From the NCBI GenBank assembly GCA_964467165.1, contig CAYXOL010000017.1, positions 23,474 to 87,473 of the forward strand: 64,000 nt of DNA. The letters are read 5' to 3'. Below are positions 40,218 through 49,399 of this stretch, in pieces. The position numbers and the translations under genes were made by a program. A model generated the notes under the pieces. It saw nothing but the letters and a program-made list of their open reading frames with translations. It did not search any database and was not told the DNA's origin. The stretch comes from Clostridium_AD sp964467165 (GTDB lineage Bacteria; Bacillota; Clostridia; Clostridiales; Clostridiaceae). Position 1 is the stretch's first letter. Each line of letters opens with the position of its first letter.

Positions 40218-41187
40218 GACTTATTACGACATAGATAGAGTTTCTAGCAGCTCTTTAAAGTGGTTTAAAGAATCTCCTTTGTTCTACAGAATGATGAAGG
40301 ACAAAGAAATAGAGATAGAAGAAAAGAAATGGCAAGATCTTGGCAGACAATTACATATGTTAATTCTCGAACCAGAAGAGTTTGACAAAAACTTTATTTA
40401 CCTAGAGTTTGAGACACCAAAAAGTCCTCAGCAAAAGCAATTTTGTGAGGATATTATAATGGGCAAAGATTTGATCGATGCCTACAAAGATAATTATGTA
40501 TCTGCAAAGAAATCTGAAGATAAGATTAAAGCTGAAGCTGAAGCTTTGAAATCTCAGCTATCTTCATATATTGAATACCTAGATAAATCCAGAACATATA
40601 AAAGTATTTTAAATAAAACTACTTGGAATTATTTAAACAAAGCTAAAGACGTATTGTTATCGCATAAGGTTGCAAGTGAATTGCTAATTGATAAAGTGGA
40701 AGATAGTCTTAGGGATTCGTATGTATCTCGTAATGAATTTGAAATATTTTGGGAATCTCCTAAACACAATTTAAAATGTAAGTCTATGTTAGATAGACTT
40801 ATAATTGACCATGATAAAAAAGTTGTAACTTTAATAGATATTAAAACAACATCGTCGTTAAAAGATTTTAATAAGAAGATAATTGAATATGGTTATCATG
40901 AACAATTAGCTTTTTATTGGATGGCTTTGTACTGGTATTACAAATATGAAGAAGAAATTGACATTAGTTTATATCAACACAGAACTTTCATAATTGCAAT
41001 ATCTACTGGTGATGCTGTAGAATGTAGAGTATTCCAACTGTTTGACAGAGTACTATCAGCCGGATTCAACGAAGTAAATAGAATAATGAATGAATTATCA
41101 TTCCACTATTCTAAGAATCTTTGGGACCATCCGAGAGACTATTATGAAGGAGATGGTATAGACAAAATGTACACTGAAGAAGTATAA
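40207..41187 (+). CDS. RecE/DUF3799-like exonuclease (PD-(D/E)XK)
   Basis: The 326-residue protein starts with SSSSLKWFKESPLFYRMM and GRQLHMLILEPEEFDKN, both typical of phage RecE/PDDEXK-like exonucleases of the DUF3799 type. The C-terminal half has KCKSMLDRLIID and TLIDIKTTSSL, giving the Asp and the D-x-K metal site, then YHEQLAFYWMALYWYYK. It would resect double-stranded ends to generate single strands for the Sak4-like ATPase and SSB. Full length. It begins inside the nuclease gene upstream. Confidence 0.85.
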   Translation: MNSKTYYDIDRVSSSSLKWFKESPLFYRMMKDKEIEIEEKKWQDLGRQLHMLILEPEEFDKNFIYLEFETPKSPQQKQFCEDIIMGKDLIDAYKDNYVSAKKSEDKIKAEAEALKSQLSSYIEYLDKSRTYKSILNKTTWNYLNKAKDVLLSHKVASELLIDKVEDSLRDSYVSRNEFEIFWESPKHNLKCKSMLDRLIIDHDKKVVTLIDIKTTSSLKDFNKKIIEYGYHEQLAFYWMALYWYYKYEEEIDISLYQHRTFIIAISTGDAVECRVFQLFDRVLSAGFNEVNRIMNELSFHYSKNLWDHPRDYYEGDGIDKMYTEEV

Positions 41188-41188
41188 T

Positions 41189-41665
41189 ATGGACATAATA
41201 GAGTTGCGTTATAGGTATACCAATACCACTATATTCCTAATGCCTCTTCTATTTGAAGGGCTAACGAAAGAAAGGATAATAACCAACAATTTTGACAACT
41301 GTTACATTATGTCTACAAATAGAAAAGAGTTGGACAATACTTTAATAATAGTTAATAAAGGGATGCCGATTAGAGGTGGGTTTATAATTGAAAAACGTTT
41401 ACAGAAAGATTATGAAAACTTTCTAGTAGGTAGGTATTCTAAATTTAACGAAGATAGTAAGGTACAAATACTAAAATTTTGGGAATTATTCGACAAACAA
41501 GATAAAAGTCTATTACATAGTGTTTTGTATAAAACAGACTATATAATAGAAAATTACTGGAAATATATTGGGTCTTACCCAATTAAGGAATGGCTGCCGG
41601 AAGTAGAGCGTTGGCCAGTTCCTGACATTTCTTGTGAAATCTACTACGAAAAGGGTGTGGCCTAA
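41189..41665 (+). CDS. Hypothetical 158-aa protein of the recombination operon
   Basis: The product begins MDIIELRYRYTNTTIFLMPL. It has a middle part NKGMPIRGGFIIEKRLQKDY and ends WPVPDISCEIYYEKGVA. It resembles a compact alpha/beta protein of no known family. It starts 1 base after the exonuclease stop. A terminator whose loop contains its stop codon closes the operon. A role with the exonuclease is possible but unproven. Confidence 0.7.
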   Translation: MDIIELRYRYTNTTIFLMPLLFEGLTKERIITNNFDNCYIMSTNRKELDNTLIIVNKGMPIRGGFIIEKRLQKDYENFLVGRYSKFNEDSKVQILKFWELFDKQDKSLLHSVLYKTDYIIENYWKYIGSYPIKEWLPEVERWPVPDISCEIYYEKGVA

Positions 41666-41687
41666 AAACCACACCTTTGTTTTTTTA
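41651..41687 (+). terminator. Intrinsic terminator overlapping the gene end
   Basis: GGTGTGG (41654-41660) pairs with CCACACC (41669-41675) with loop CCTAAAAA that holds the TAA stop. A run of T follows (TTTGTTTTTTT). Outer AA and G-U pairs extend the stem. The loop sequence equals that of the terminator at 27035. Confidence 0.85.
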
Positions 41688-41709
41688 ATTAAATTCTAAC
41701 ACACACACT

Positions 41710-42651
41710 ATGAAAAAGAACATCGAAAACGTAGCTCCCGCTGTATATAGAAAAGTTACTGAAAGATTGAATGAAGACGTTAAAAAGTTTGTAAAGGATG
41801 TTTCAGAAGGAAAGGCAAGTTTTAATCTTACAGAAGAAGATAAGAAAAAAGCAGAAAAACTTTCAGTACATTTTGCAGAAAAATGGACTAAAGAAATGGT
41901 TAATATCATTAACAACAGATTTAATGATATTGAAAAAAAGCTGAGATTTATAGAAGAAAGTGATTTGCTATATTCTGATTTATTAACCATAGCAAATAAA
42001 ACAGACCTTGTTCGTGAATTACTTAAAAACCTTGTAGTTTTCTACGAATTTGAATATCCTGATCTAGAAAAAAGTAGGAATTTTAAAGGACTTAAACATC
42101 TAGTAATTGAAAAAGACGGTAGGGTGAGAATTAACTTTTCAGGAATAAGCGAAGACGAATTGCAGCGTATTATAGATAATAACTTATTGAGTCTAGATTA
42201 TCTTAATCTCGATTTAAACAAAGAAGAACAAATTATCGAAGCTTCTGAAGTAATTAATGTTCACAAAAACCTCATTGCCCAAGGATTAGGATTTTTGAAG
42301 AAACCGTCCGACTTGTGGACAAACAATAATTCGATAGAAGATTTTGATAGTTTTAAAGATCATTACTTAGAAGATTATTTATTCCTATTTTCTAAAAACC
42401 ACTTACTCGCAAAACAAACCTCAGAAAGAGCTCTTAGATACCTTATTAACAAAATATCGAACGTTGGACAAGAAGATTTTAGAGAAGAAGTAATCGCAAG
42501 GGTAGCTCTTACTCCTTATATGGAATTCGACGACCTTGTAGAACTTATCTATGAATCTTCTGGAATATTTGAAAGAGTAGTGGATAAGTACTCTAAGTTA
42601 ATTTCTGAAGAAATAAACAGCAGGTACGAAAAAGAAGGAATTTCGGCTTAA
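41710..42651 (+). CDS. Hypothetical 313-aa helical protein
   Basis: This is the last gene of the plus-strand block. The product begins MKKNIENVAPAVYRKVTERL and is predominantly helical, acidic and Lys-rich. Features are FAEKWTKEMVNIINNRFNDI, IEKKLRFIEESDLLYSDLLT and a C-terminal helix bundle ending NSRYEKEGISA. No signal, membrane or catalytic feature is recognised. It is flanked by terminators, so it is probably its own transcript. Confidence 0.75.
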   Translation: MKKNIENVAPAVYRKVTERLNEDVKKFVKDVSEGKASFNLTEEDKKKAEKLSVHFAEKWTKEMVNIINNRFNDIEKKLRFIEESDLLYSDLLTIANKTDLVRELLKNLVVFYEFEYPDLEKSRNFKGLKHLVIEKDGRVRINFSGISEDELQRIIDNNLLSLDYLNLDLNKEEQIIEASEVINVHKNLIAQGLGFLKKPSDLWTNNNSIEDFDSFKDHYLEDYLFLFSKNHLLAKQTSERALRYLINKISNVGQEDFREEVIARVALTPYMEFDDLVELIYESSGIFERVVDKYSKLISEEINSRYEKEGISA

Positions 42652-42714
42652 TACAAAATAGATGTTTGTGTGACAGTTGTGTTTTTGTAAGTTTCACAAC
42701 CAACACATAAACAA

Positions 42715-42776
42715 AGGGGGGTGTCGACTTAGGCAAGCTTAGAAACAAAGCACTTATGCCGCAAAGACACCCTCTT
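42715..42776 (+). ncRNA. Structured element after the last plus-strand gene
   Basis: An outer stem AAAG...GGGTGTC with GACACCC...CTTT (about 42714-42726/42765-42776) encloses GGCA/TGCC (about 42733/42757). CTTT follows. It resembles the pseudoknot-containing element at 38695 in layout, though no inner pseudoknot is evident. Confidence 0.5.
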
Positions 42777-42792
42777 TCTTTATACATAAAAC

Positions 42793-42829
42793 AAAGGGGT
42801 TGCCTGAAAAGACACCCCTTTATTTTTTC
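42793..42829. terminator. Bidirectional terminator at convergent junction
   Basis: AAAGGGGT (42793-42800) pairs with ACCCCTTT (42814-42821), followed by ATTTTTT. On the minus strand the stem is followed by TGTTTTATG, a weaker tail. It separates the plus-strand block from the giant minus-strand genes. The remaining ~100 bases to 42931 hold one CCTAACTAC nonamer (42856-42864) and no gene. Confidence 0.8.
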
Positions 42830-42931
42830 AATTATACAAGCCAAATTTAATAACACCTAACTACCTAGTACATTATACTACTTTATAGTTAAAATTCAAA
42901 TTTAGGCCATTAGAATGCAAAATTTGGCATA

Positions 42932-45900
42932 TTAATACAAGAAGAACTTAATCTGCTCCCTAACATCTATAGCTTTATTAACAGACCTTATTGTTGGTAT
43001 CATATCTATAGCATATTTCTTTATTTTAAGCTCACCTTTCCACCTTGTCCTTTCATACCTAGCAAAAGGATCTGTTGTTAATTGTGATAACAATTTCCCC
43101 AAAGATTGTACCGTTGACATTGTAGCTGCTGGAGACCTTAATACGTTAAGAGTCTGGCCTGGTAATACATAGAAACCCAATTCTGCTTGTAACCTATAAA
43201 ATTGATAAGTAGAAAATGCTAATAACCACTCACCATCATCATCATCAGGATCCATACCCTTAAGTATTGCGTATAATGCCCTACTCAATATAATACAACC
43301 TATAAAGAACATTATTTCAAGCATAGTACGCTTTATATTAGCCAACTCGTGTTGGCTTAGCTCGCTCTTGTTTGGTTTACCAAGTAAAGCTTTTATAGCT
43401 TCTCTACCTTCATAAACCCTTTCTTTTTCATACTCTTCTTTAAGTCCTGGTATAATAACTTCTGTAGCCTTTAAATCACCAACCAACATACCAATAAATC
43501 TCCAGAATGTTCTATAGTTTCCCTCCACGTATGTCTCTAGTCTTTCGTTGTAGTGTTTAATTGCAAATCTTCTTTTTATACCCGGATATATCCATTTTCT
43601 AAACTGTAACGCAAGTCTACCCAATGCCATTTGTTGTATAGCTGGCTGTGCATATTGCCAATATTCACCGTGTAACCTAGAAAATATGCCTTTAAGTTTA
43701 TATAAGAATAAGAATTGATCTTGTTCTGTCCAACCAGTATTAAATTCATCAAACCCCTCTTTGTAAACCAACTTGCCGTCTTTAAAGTCCATCACATCAA
43801 GAAGTGATAACTCCTTACCATTTTCTTTCATTACTTTGCCATCTTTGCCGATAGCTTTTATATTATCAAGCATTGCCAGCATAAACCTTGTTTGCATATA
43901 GTGTTCACCAGCATGCATCAAAAAAAACATTGCGCTGGTTTCTGCAAGTCTAACTGCTTTGTTGTTCTCAAAGAATTTTTTGTCAAGTTCGTCCTCATTC
44001 ATTATGTAGAACATTCTGTTAAGATAGCTTATAAGATTAGTTGGTTTTCTTTCACCTATAGACCTTATTATTTCTGGTATACTGCTTACGTACTTCCAAT
44101 GTGCTTTATTAAAATTCTTGGGTGTAACATATTCCTTTGCAAGAGATTCTATAAGTTGTAACGATTCGCCAAGGTTTACGTTAGCAATACCCTGAATTAC
44201 ATTGAATGACAATAGATTAACTGATGTGTATTGCATTAATTTATCTATAACTTTATCAGCATCTACATTCTTGCCAAATATTTTAAACGACCCAAGAGAT
44301 TTCCTAGAAATACCGTATATTGACATGTCTATAAAGGATACAAACTGTTTATACGCATTTGTTTCTATGCCCTTAACTGTCTTCATTTTACCGCCAACTA
44401 AACCTTCAACCTTAACTTCTCTTTTACCAAGTGCGTGTTTAAAGTATTCTACGCTGGATACCAACTTTGACTTTTCTTTGTAATTAAGGGCCATCCTGTA
44501 AAACTTAAATATGATATACGGTAAATCGAATGATTGTTCAGACATATCTAACTCCGAGGTGTAGAATATTGGAACAAAATATCTAGTATTTCCTAAAGCA
44601 TCTTGATATGAAGCATTACCCCTATCCGTATCATTTACTGTTAAAGAAAACGCATCTTCTACAGATTCTATTAAAGAACGTTTAAAAGAATTACCAGTTC
44701 CTATTGTTTTTTCTAAAATACCTTCTGCTTTTATACCAGGTATCCTGTCGTAAGTTCTAAAAGAAGGTGGTAACATTCTATTTCCTTTACTAAGCAATTC
44801 TGACAACTTTTTATAAAGTACAACAGTTGGATTTTCTGGTTCTTTTTTCATTAAGTCCATTAATTTCCAATACTTTTTATTAAGATCTTTCCATCTTTGT
44901 GCTGGTTCTCTGTAATTCCAACTGTTTGAATTTAACCACGTAGACAATTCATCAAATGCATCTTCATTTAAGTATCCGGCTACAAAAAGGGAGTATATAA
45001 AATTATTGTTTCCAGTGAATGGTAGTGTTAGTAAAGACTGTTCTATTAAATCAAATTCATCTTTTGATAACTCACCATCTTTAAACATTTCGTTAACAAC
45101 ATTTTCAAAGGCTTCTTTAAACTCGTCTAGTTTTAATGGGGCGTTTTCTTCAAGAAAGTCTTTAAGCATCTTTCTCTTCTGTTGTTGAGTCAGAATAACC
45201 TCCTCGCCATCTACAACGATTTTGTCGCCGACATCTCTTACTTTCAAATACTCATCCCAAAACTGTTTTGGAAATTTAGAAACAAGTCTATTACCATCTA
45301 GGATGTCATCATATAGTTCTTTATTATTAACAATTTTACCAACTACACCTTTATACTCAAAAAATTTATCTACTATATCAACAAGTTCGTCATATATTGG
45401 TTCGCATTTTCTATCCATTTCAACTTCTTTTTGAGTAACAAGCTTTGCTACCATAGCAACAATGTGGTCTCTACTATCCAGAGCAGACTCAAATAGATTT
45501 GCAATAAAACCTATATCTCCAAGACCAGACTCTAATAAACGTGCAACTCTATCCCTAGTAACTTTGAGTATGTCATCTTTACTTAGTGCTACTTTTTTAT
45601 TTATAAAAGCTGTTCTATTAATCTTTTCTTTTTCTTCTTCTGGAAGAGCGTCCCACTCTTTACCAACCTTTTCCACAAATTTGGTTCTTTCTTCAGAAAA
45701 AATAGTATCTGTTACAATGTTTACAACTTCTTTTGACCCTTCTGAGTTATAAAGATCCTCTATCAATACTTTTGTAGCAATAAGACTATTTATTACTTCG
45801 TTTATCTTTTTAATATCTTTTTCAGAAAACTCGTCTTTAATTGGATCAGATGACTTAAAATATGAGTTTAAATCAAATAGGAAGTCAAAGTATGCCAAAT

Positions 45901-48900
45901 CATTTCTCCAATTATGAAGGTTGTTTATACCAAAAAATCCAGATCTACCATCTTCTATATCTTTCTTTTTATTTAAATACTCTTTTTGAATTTTTTCTAT
46001 CTCGTCGATTGCAATCTTTATTGCATTTATAATCTGATCCTTCTTTGTGTGCAGTATTTTTAAATCTTCTAGACTTTTCTGAAAGTTTTTTACAGAAGCC
46101 TCACTACTCTTGAAAGCATTAGACTTTTTCATATACTCAAGTCTTTTTTCAAATTGATGTTTTATCTTTTCTGCTATTACGTTGATTTTTTTAGCGTTAG
46201 CGCTCATGTTTATTCTATGAGCCTCCGCTTGAAAGTCTGTAGCTGTTTTTGTTCTTTCACCTTCACTACCTTGATATTTGAATTTCCTAGCTCCCTTAGT
46301 AATAAAGTTTGGTGATATAAAATTCGAAGAGCTTTCTATGTACCCTTTAAGTACCTCTGTTGCTGAAGAAACAGCGTCAACATAATTAAGGTTGTAGTTT
46401 CTATATAAATTCAACTCTATACCCAAAAATCTGGCTATAGCTATAAGTATTCTTTCAAATATATTATATTTCTTTTCTTTGTCTTGTGGTTTAAGAGTAT
46501 CCCTATATTCTTGAGATGTGAAAAATGTAGCCGTGAATTCAAAAACATCGCTAAACACTTTGACGTTTTCACCTTGAACAGAGTTAGCAACCTTCATGAG
46601 ATTCTCCATTTCTTTTCTAAACTCTCTGTTTTCTACAAGACCCTTTGTGGTTATAGCATGCATAAGTTCGTGCGAAAGTACCTTATAGAACTTTTCTACA
46701 CTTTCTAAAGCATCGTATCCAATTACTATCTTATGTCTACCCTCGTCATAGTAACTTTCTACTGAAGTGTCGATTTCTATTGATACCTCATCTTGAATTG
46801 TACTTAATCTAGTCATTATCACTTCTGCAATTGATTTTGGAATGTAATTATTAGTAATGTTGTCTTTAAGAAGATCGGCAACTAATTCTGATATACTCTT
46901 CATTACTATTACATCTCTTTCTTCATCTACTTTATATAACAAACTCCTTAAAGAGCTGTCAATAATACGCTTTACGGTTACTGTTGAACGCCAAACATTA
47001 TTCCTAATTTCATTAAAAGCATCGTTACTAATTTTTACACCAAGTTTTTGAAACATTTTGCTGTTAATTACCAATCCTTTTTGGTAGAAAGAGTTTGAAA
47101 AAAACATTCCGTCTTTTTCAACTGAATTCAAAGACGATATTTTAAAATCTTTTTCAAAATTTTCTTTTGCAATAAAATCTTCTATAAAATCTTTTATGTT
47201 GTTGATTATTTGACCTTCAACATAAGCCTTGTCTTTGTCTATTTTATTAAAAATGGTATCAAATACTTTGACAACATTATCCATAAAATCATACACGCCA
47301 AACAAATTACCAAAAATCTTGTTGATAATATTACCACTTATATTCTTGTATTCTGGAAAGTGTTTTAAGAACATTTCTTGTGTCTTTTGGTCACCAAAGA
47401 ACTTTAAAACATATTTTATAATAGGAATCTCTTTCAATTTATCTGCAAACTCTGTATCAGTTTCCTTGTTTCTTATAATATTACCATATAAGAGCGCTCC
47501 ACCTATAAGCGAAGCTACTATTTCATTAAAAATAACATCGTCTTTTTCAGCAAGACTGTATCTTTTTGAAACTTCTTTTATTAATGGAAATACACTATCT
47601 AGTTTTAAAAGAGATTCATTTAGAAAATCTATAAATCTTTTATAGTCATCTGTTGCAATTGCTCTTAAATAATGATCAACAGTGTGACCCATTTCGTGAA
47701 AGAATACATTAAAGTATTTATATATATCCAAATTTCCAGTATCAACGTTGTCTAAAAAATAATGTGTTGCATACCAATCATATACACTTCTTATAAAATC
47801 TCTAAAGACTCTTAAATCGTCTACATTGTCTATGCTAAAATTACCGGATGGAGACTCTAGACCTTTTTCTAAAGCCAGTATTTCATTCTCTACAGAATCT
47901 ATTGCTTGTTTTAAAGCTTTCTTAGTTTTACTACCAACATCTCTATTAATTTTTACTCCTTCTGTTTTATAAAGGTCGGTTAGAATATGCTTTTCATCTC
48001 CAACATATGCATTTATAAAAGCTATTAGAGAATTGTTTTTTATAGATTGTTCTACATAAGCTTTAAAATTTTCAAACATTTCTACTGCACTTTTTCCAGT
48101 ATTTTCAATTACTTTTTGCAAAAATTTGCATACCTCATCTGTAATTTCATTTTCTATATATTTTTTAGATGAATATACTGTAGCTGAAGTATAGGTTTTT
48201 AGATCGTCTATAAATTTAGCCGAATATTCTTCAGCAATGTCGGCTATGCTGTCATTTATACTTTCAATGGTTTCTTTAGACAATATACCCTTGCTATACA
48301 ACAGTTTTATAAAATTCTTGTATAAATCAATGTCGCTAAGATTGTCAATCTTTCTAAAAGGTGGTTTTTTATTTTTTACTGGGAAAAAAATTGGTCCAGA
48401 ACTTATTTGTGACGACTGTGATTCTACATCAACATCTTCATGTTCAAAATACACCCTATCCATTACGAAATATGGAAATGTTTTGTATATAGTTTTTACG
48501 AAAGTTTCAAAGTCTTTACCGAGAATTTTCCTAAACCCGGCGACTTCTAACTTTAAACGAAGGTCTTTTTCATTTTCAATAAAAACTGGAGGACGAGCAA
48601 GAATTTGTTTTACAGCGGAGTTTATTTTTATTCCAGAAAATCCATAATTTTTTATAAACTCTGTAATTTCTTTCTTATTTTTAAATGTATAATCTCCAGT
48701 ATATCTAGCGTATTCTCTTAAAAAACTTATTATTTTATAAGACATACTTTTGTTAAAATTGAAATCACTATCTTTTATAGTAAGATTGTTTGTAATATCA
48801 TAAATAATGTTATTAAACTCTATATCTTTTGAGTTTATGTCTATGCTTTTTACTGGTAAATTAAACTTACTTACATAAACAGGAAAAATTACTCCGTTGT

Positions 48901-49381
48901 CATCAACTAAGTCTATTTTTTCATCTACACGTAAGGTAAACTTTTCTCCTTCCAATTTATTAAAACTATAGTCTATAGCTATATTTACTTTTCTTTCACC
49001 TTCTACCCACCCATAAAACACTCTAAACGTTTTATGTATAGGCTTTCCATCAGCTACTGCTATTCTAGAAAATTCTCTAATATTATTGAATAAAATAGGA
49101 GAGATTTTAATACTACTATTACCATTCTTATCAACCCTCACACTAAGTCTTTTATCTACAATCTCTTTTAAATTTTTAGCAGTATTTAGCTGTTCGGGGG
49201 AATACTTTTTTAAGTCTTTACCAGAGTATATGTTATTTAACATCTTTTTAGCCTCTTCTACAGAAGGTATATTGTTATCATTCATTGTAAATAACAAAGA
49301 TGCTAGAGAAGTCTTACCTTTACAAACTTTAAGTAGACTTTTCCATTCTTCAGACCTTTTATTTGGACAAACCAATGCCAT
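42932..49381 (-). CDS. Giant virion protein with two HExxH metallopeptidase motifs
   Basis: This 2149-residue protein is uninterrupted. HEMGH at about residues 562-566 and HELMH at about 904-908 are two zinc-metallopeptidase motifs, each followed by helical sequence, so it may hold two zincin-like domains. Residues ~1150-1500 are rich in coiled-coil sequence. The last ~250 residues have a hydrophobic helix (LEIMFFIGCIILSRALYAIL) followed by a TYQFYRLQAELGFYVLP region. In crAss-like phages giant proteins beside the virion RNA polymerase are packaged and ejected, and proteins in this position are thought to be cargo. It would be co-transcribed with the polymerase gene, 18 bases upstream of it. 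The catalytic state cannot be told. Confidence 0.8.
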   Translation of the reverse strand: MALVCPNKRSEEWKSLLKVCKGKTSLASLLFTMNDNNIPSVEEAKKMLNNIYSGKDLKKYSPEQLNTAKNLKEIVDKRLSVRVDKNGNSSIKISPILFNNIREFSRIAVADGKPIHKTFRVFYGWVEGERKVNIAIDYSFNKLEGEKFTLRVDEKIDLVDDNGVIFPVYVSKFNLPVKSIDINSKDIEFNNIIYDITNNLTIKDSDFNFNKSMSYKIISFLREYARYTGDYTFKNKKEITEFIKNYGFSGIKINSAVKQILARPPVFIENEKDLRLKLEVAGFRKILGKDFETFVKTIYKTFPYFVMDRVYFEHEDVDVESQSSQISSGPIFFPVKNKKPPFRKIDNLSDIDLYKNFIKLLYSKGILSKETIESINDSIADIAEEYSAKFIDDLKTYTSATVYSSKKYIENEITDEVCKFLQKVIENTGKSAVEMFENFKAYVEQSIKNNSLIAFINAYVGDEKHILTDLYKTEGVKINRDVGSKTKKALKQAIDSVENEILALEKGLESPSGNFSIDNVDDLRVFRDFIRSVYDWYATHYFLDNVDTGNLDIYKYFNVFFHEMGHTVDHYLRAIATDDYKRFIDFLNESLLKLDSVFPLIKEVSKRYSLAEKDDVIFNEIVASLIGGALLYGNIIRNKETDTEFADKLKEIPIIKYVLKFFGDQKTQEMFLKHFPEYKNISGNIINKIFGNLFGVYDFMDNVVKVFDTIFNKIDKDKAYVEGQIINNIKDFIEDFIAKENFEKDFKISSLNSVEKDGMFFSNSFYQKGLVINSKMFQKLGVKISNDAFNEIRNNVWRSTVTVKRIIDSSLRSLLYKVDEERDVIVMKSISELVADLLKDNITNNYIPKSIAEVIMTRLSTIQDEVSIEIDTSVESYYDEGRHKIVIGYDALESVEKFYKVLSHELMHAITTKGLVENREFRKEMENLMKVANSVQGENVKVFSDVFEFTATFFTSQEYRDTLKPQDKEKKYNIFERILIAIARFLGIELNLYRNYNLNYVDAVSSATEVLKGYIESSSNFISPNFITKGARKFKYQGSEGERTKTATDFQAEAHRINMSANAKKINVIAEKIKHQFEKRLEYMKKSNAFKSSEASVKNFQKSLEDLKILHTKKDQIINAIKIAIDEIEKIQKEYLNKKKDIEDGRSGFFGINNLHNWRNDLAYFDFLFDLNSYFKSSDPIKDEFSEKDIKKINEVINSLIATKVLIEDLYNSEGSKEVVNIVTDTIFSEERTKFVEKVGKEWDALPEEEKEKINRTAFINKKVALSKDDILKVTRDRVARLLESGLGDIGFIANLFESALDSRDHIVAMVAKLVTQKEVEMDRKCEPIYDELVDIVDKFFEYKGVVGKIVNNKELYDDILDGNRLVSKFPKQFWDEYLKVRDVGDKIVVDGEEVILTQQQKRKMLKDFLEENAPLKLDEFKEAFENVVNEMFKDGELSKDEFDLIEQSLLTLPFTGNNNFIYSLFVAGYLNEDAFDELSTWLNSNSWNYREPAQRWKDLNKKYWKLMDLMKKEPENPTVVLYKKLSELLSKGNRMLPPSFRTYDRIPGIKAEGILEKTIGTGNSFKRSLIESVEDAFSLTVNDTDRGNASYQDALGNTRYFVPIFYTSELDMSEQSFDLPYIIFKFYRMALNYKEKSKLVSSVEYFKHALGKREVKVEGLVGGKMKTVKGIETNAYKQFVSFIDMSIYGISRKSLGSFKIFGKNVDADKVIDKLMQYTSVNLLSFNVIQGIANVNLGESLQLIESLAKEYVTPKNFNKAHWKYVSSIPEIIRSIGERKPTNLISYLNRMFYIMNEDELDKKFFENNKAVRLAETSAMFFLMHAGEHYMQTRFMLAMLDNIKAIGKDGKVMKENGKELSLLDVMDFKDGKLVYKEGFDEFNTGWTEQDQFLFLYKLKGIFSRLHGEYWQYAQPAIQQMALGRLALQFRKWIYPGIKRRFAIKHYNERLETYVEGNYRTFWRFIGMLVGDLKATEVIIPGLKEEYEKERVYEGREAIKALLGKPNKSELSQHELANIKRTMLEIMFFIGCIILSRALYAILKGMDPDDDDGEWLLAFSTYQFYRLQAELGFYVLPGQTLNVLRSPAATMSTVQSLGKLLSQLTTDPFARYERTRWKGELKIKKYAIDMIPTIRSVNKAIDVREQIKFFLY

Positions 49382-49399
49382 TTTATAATGTATTTAATA

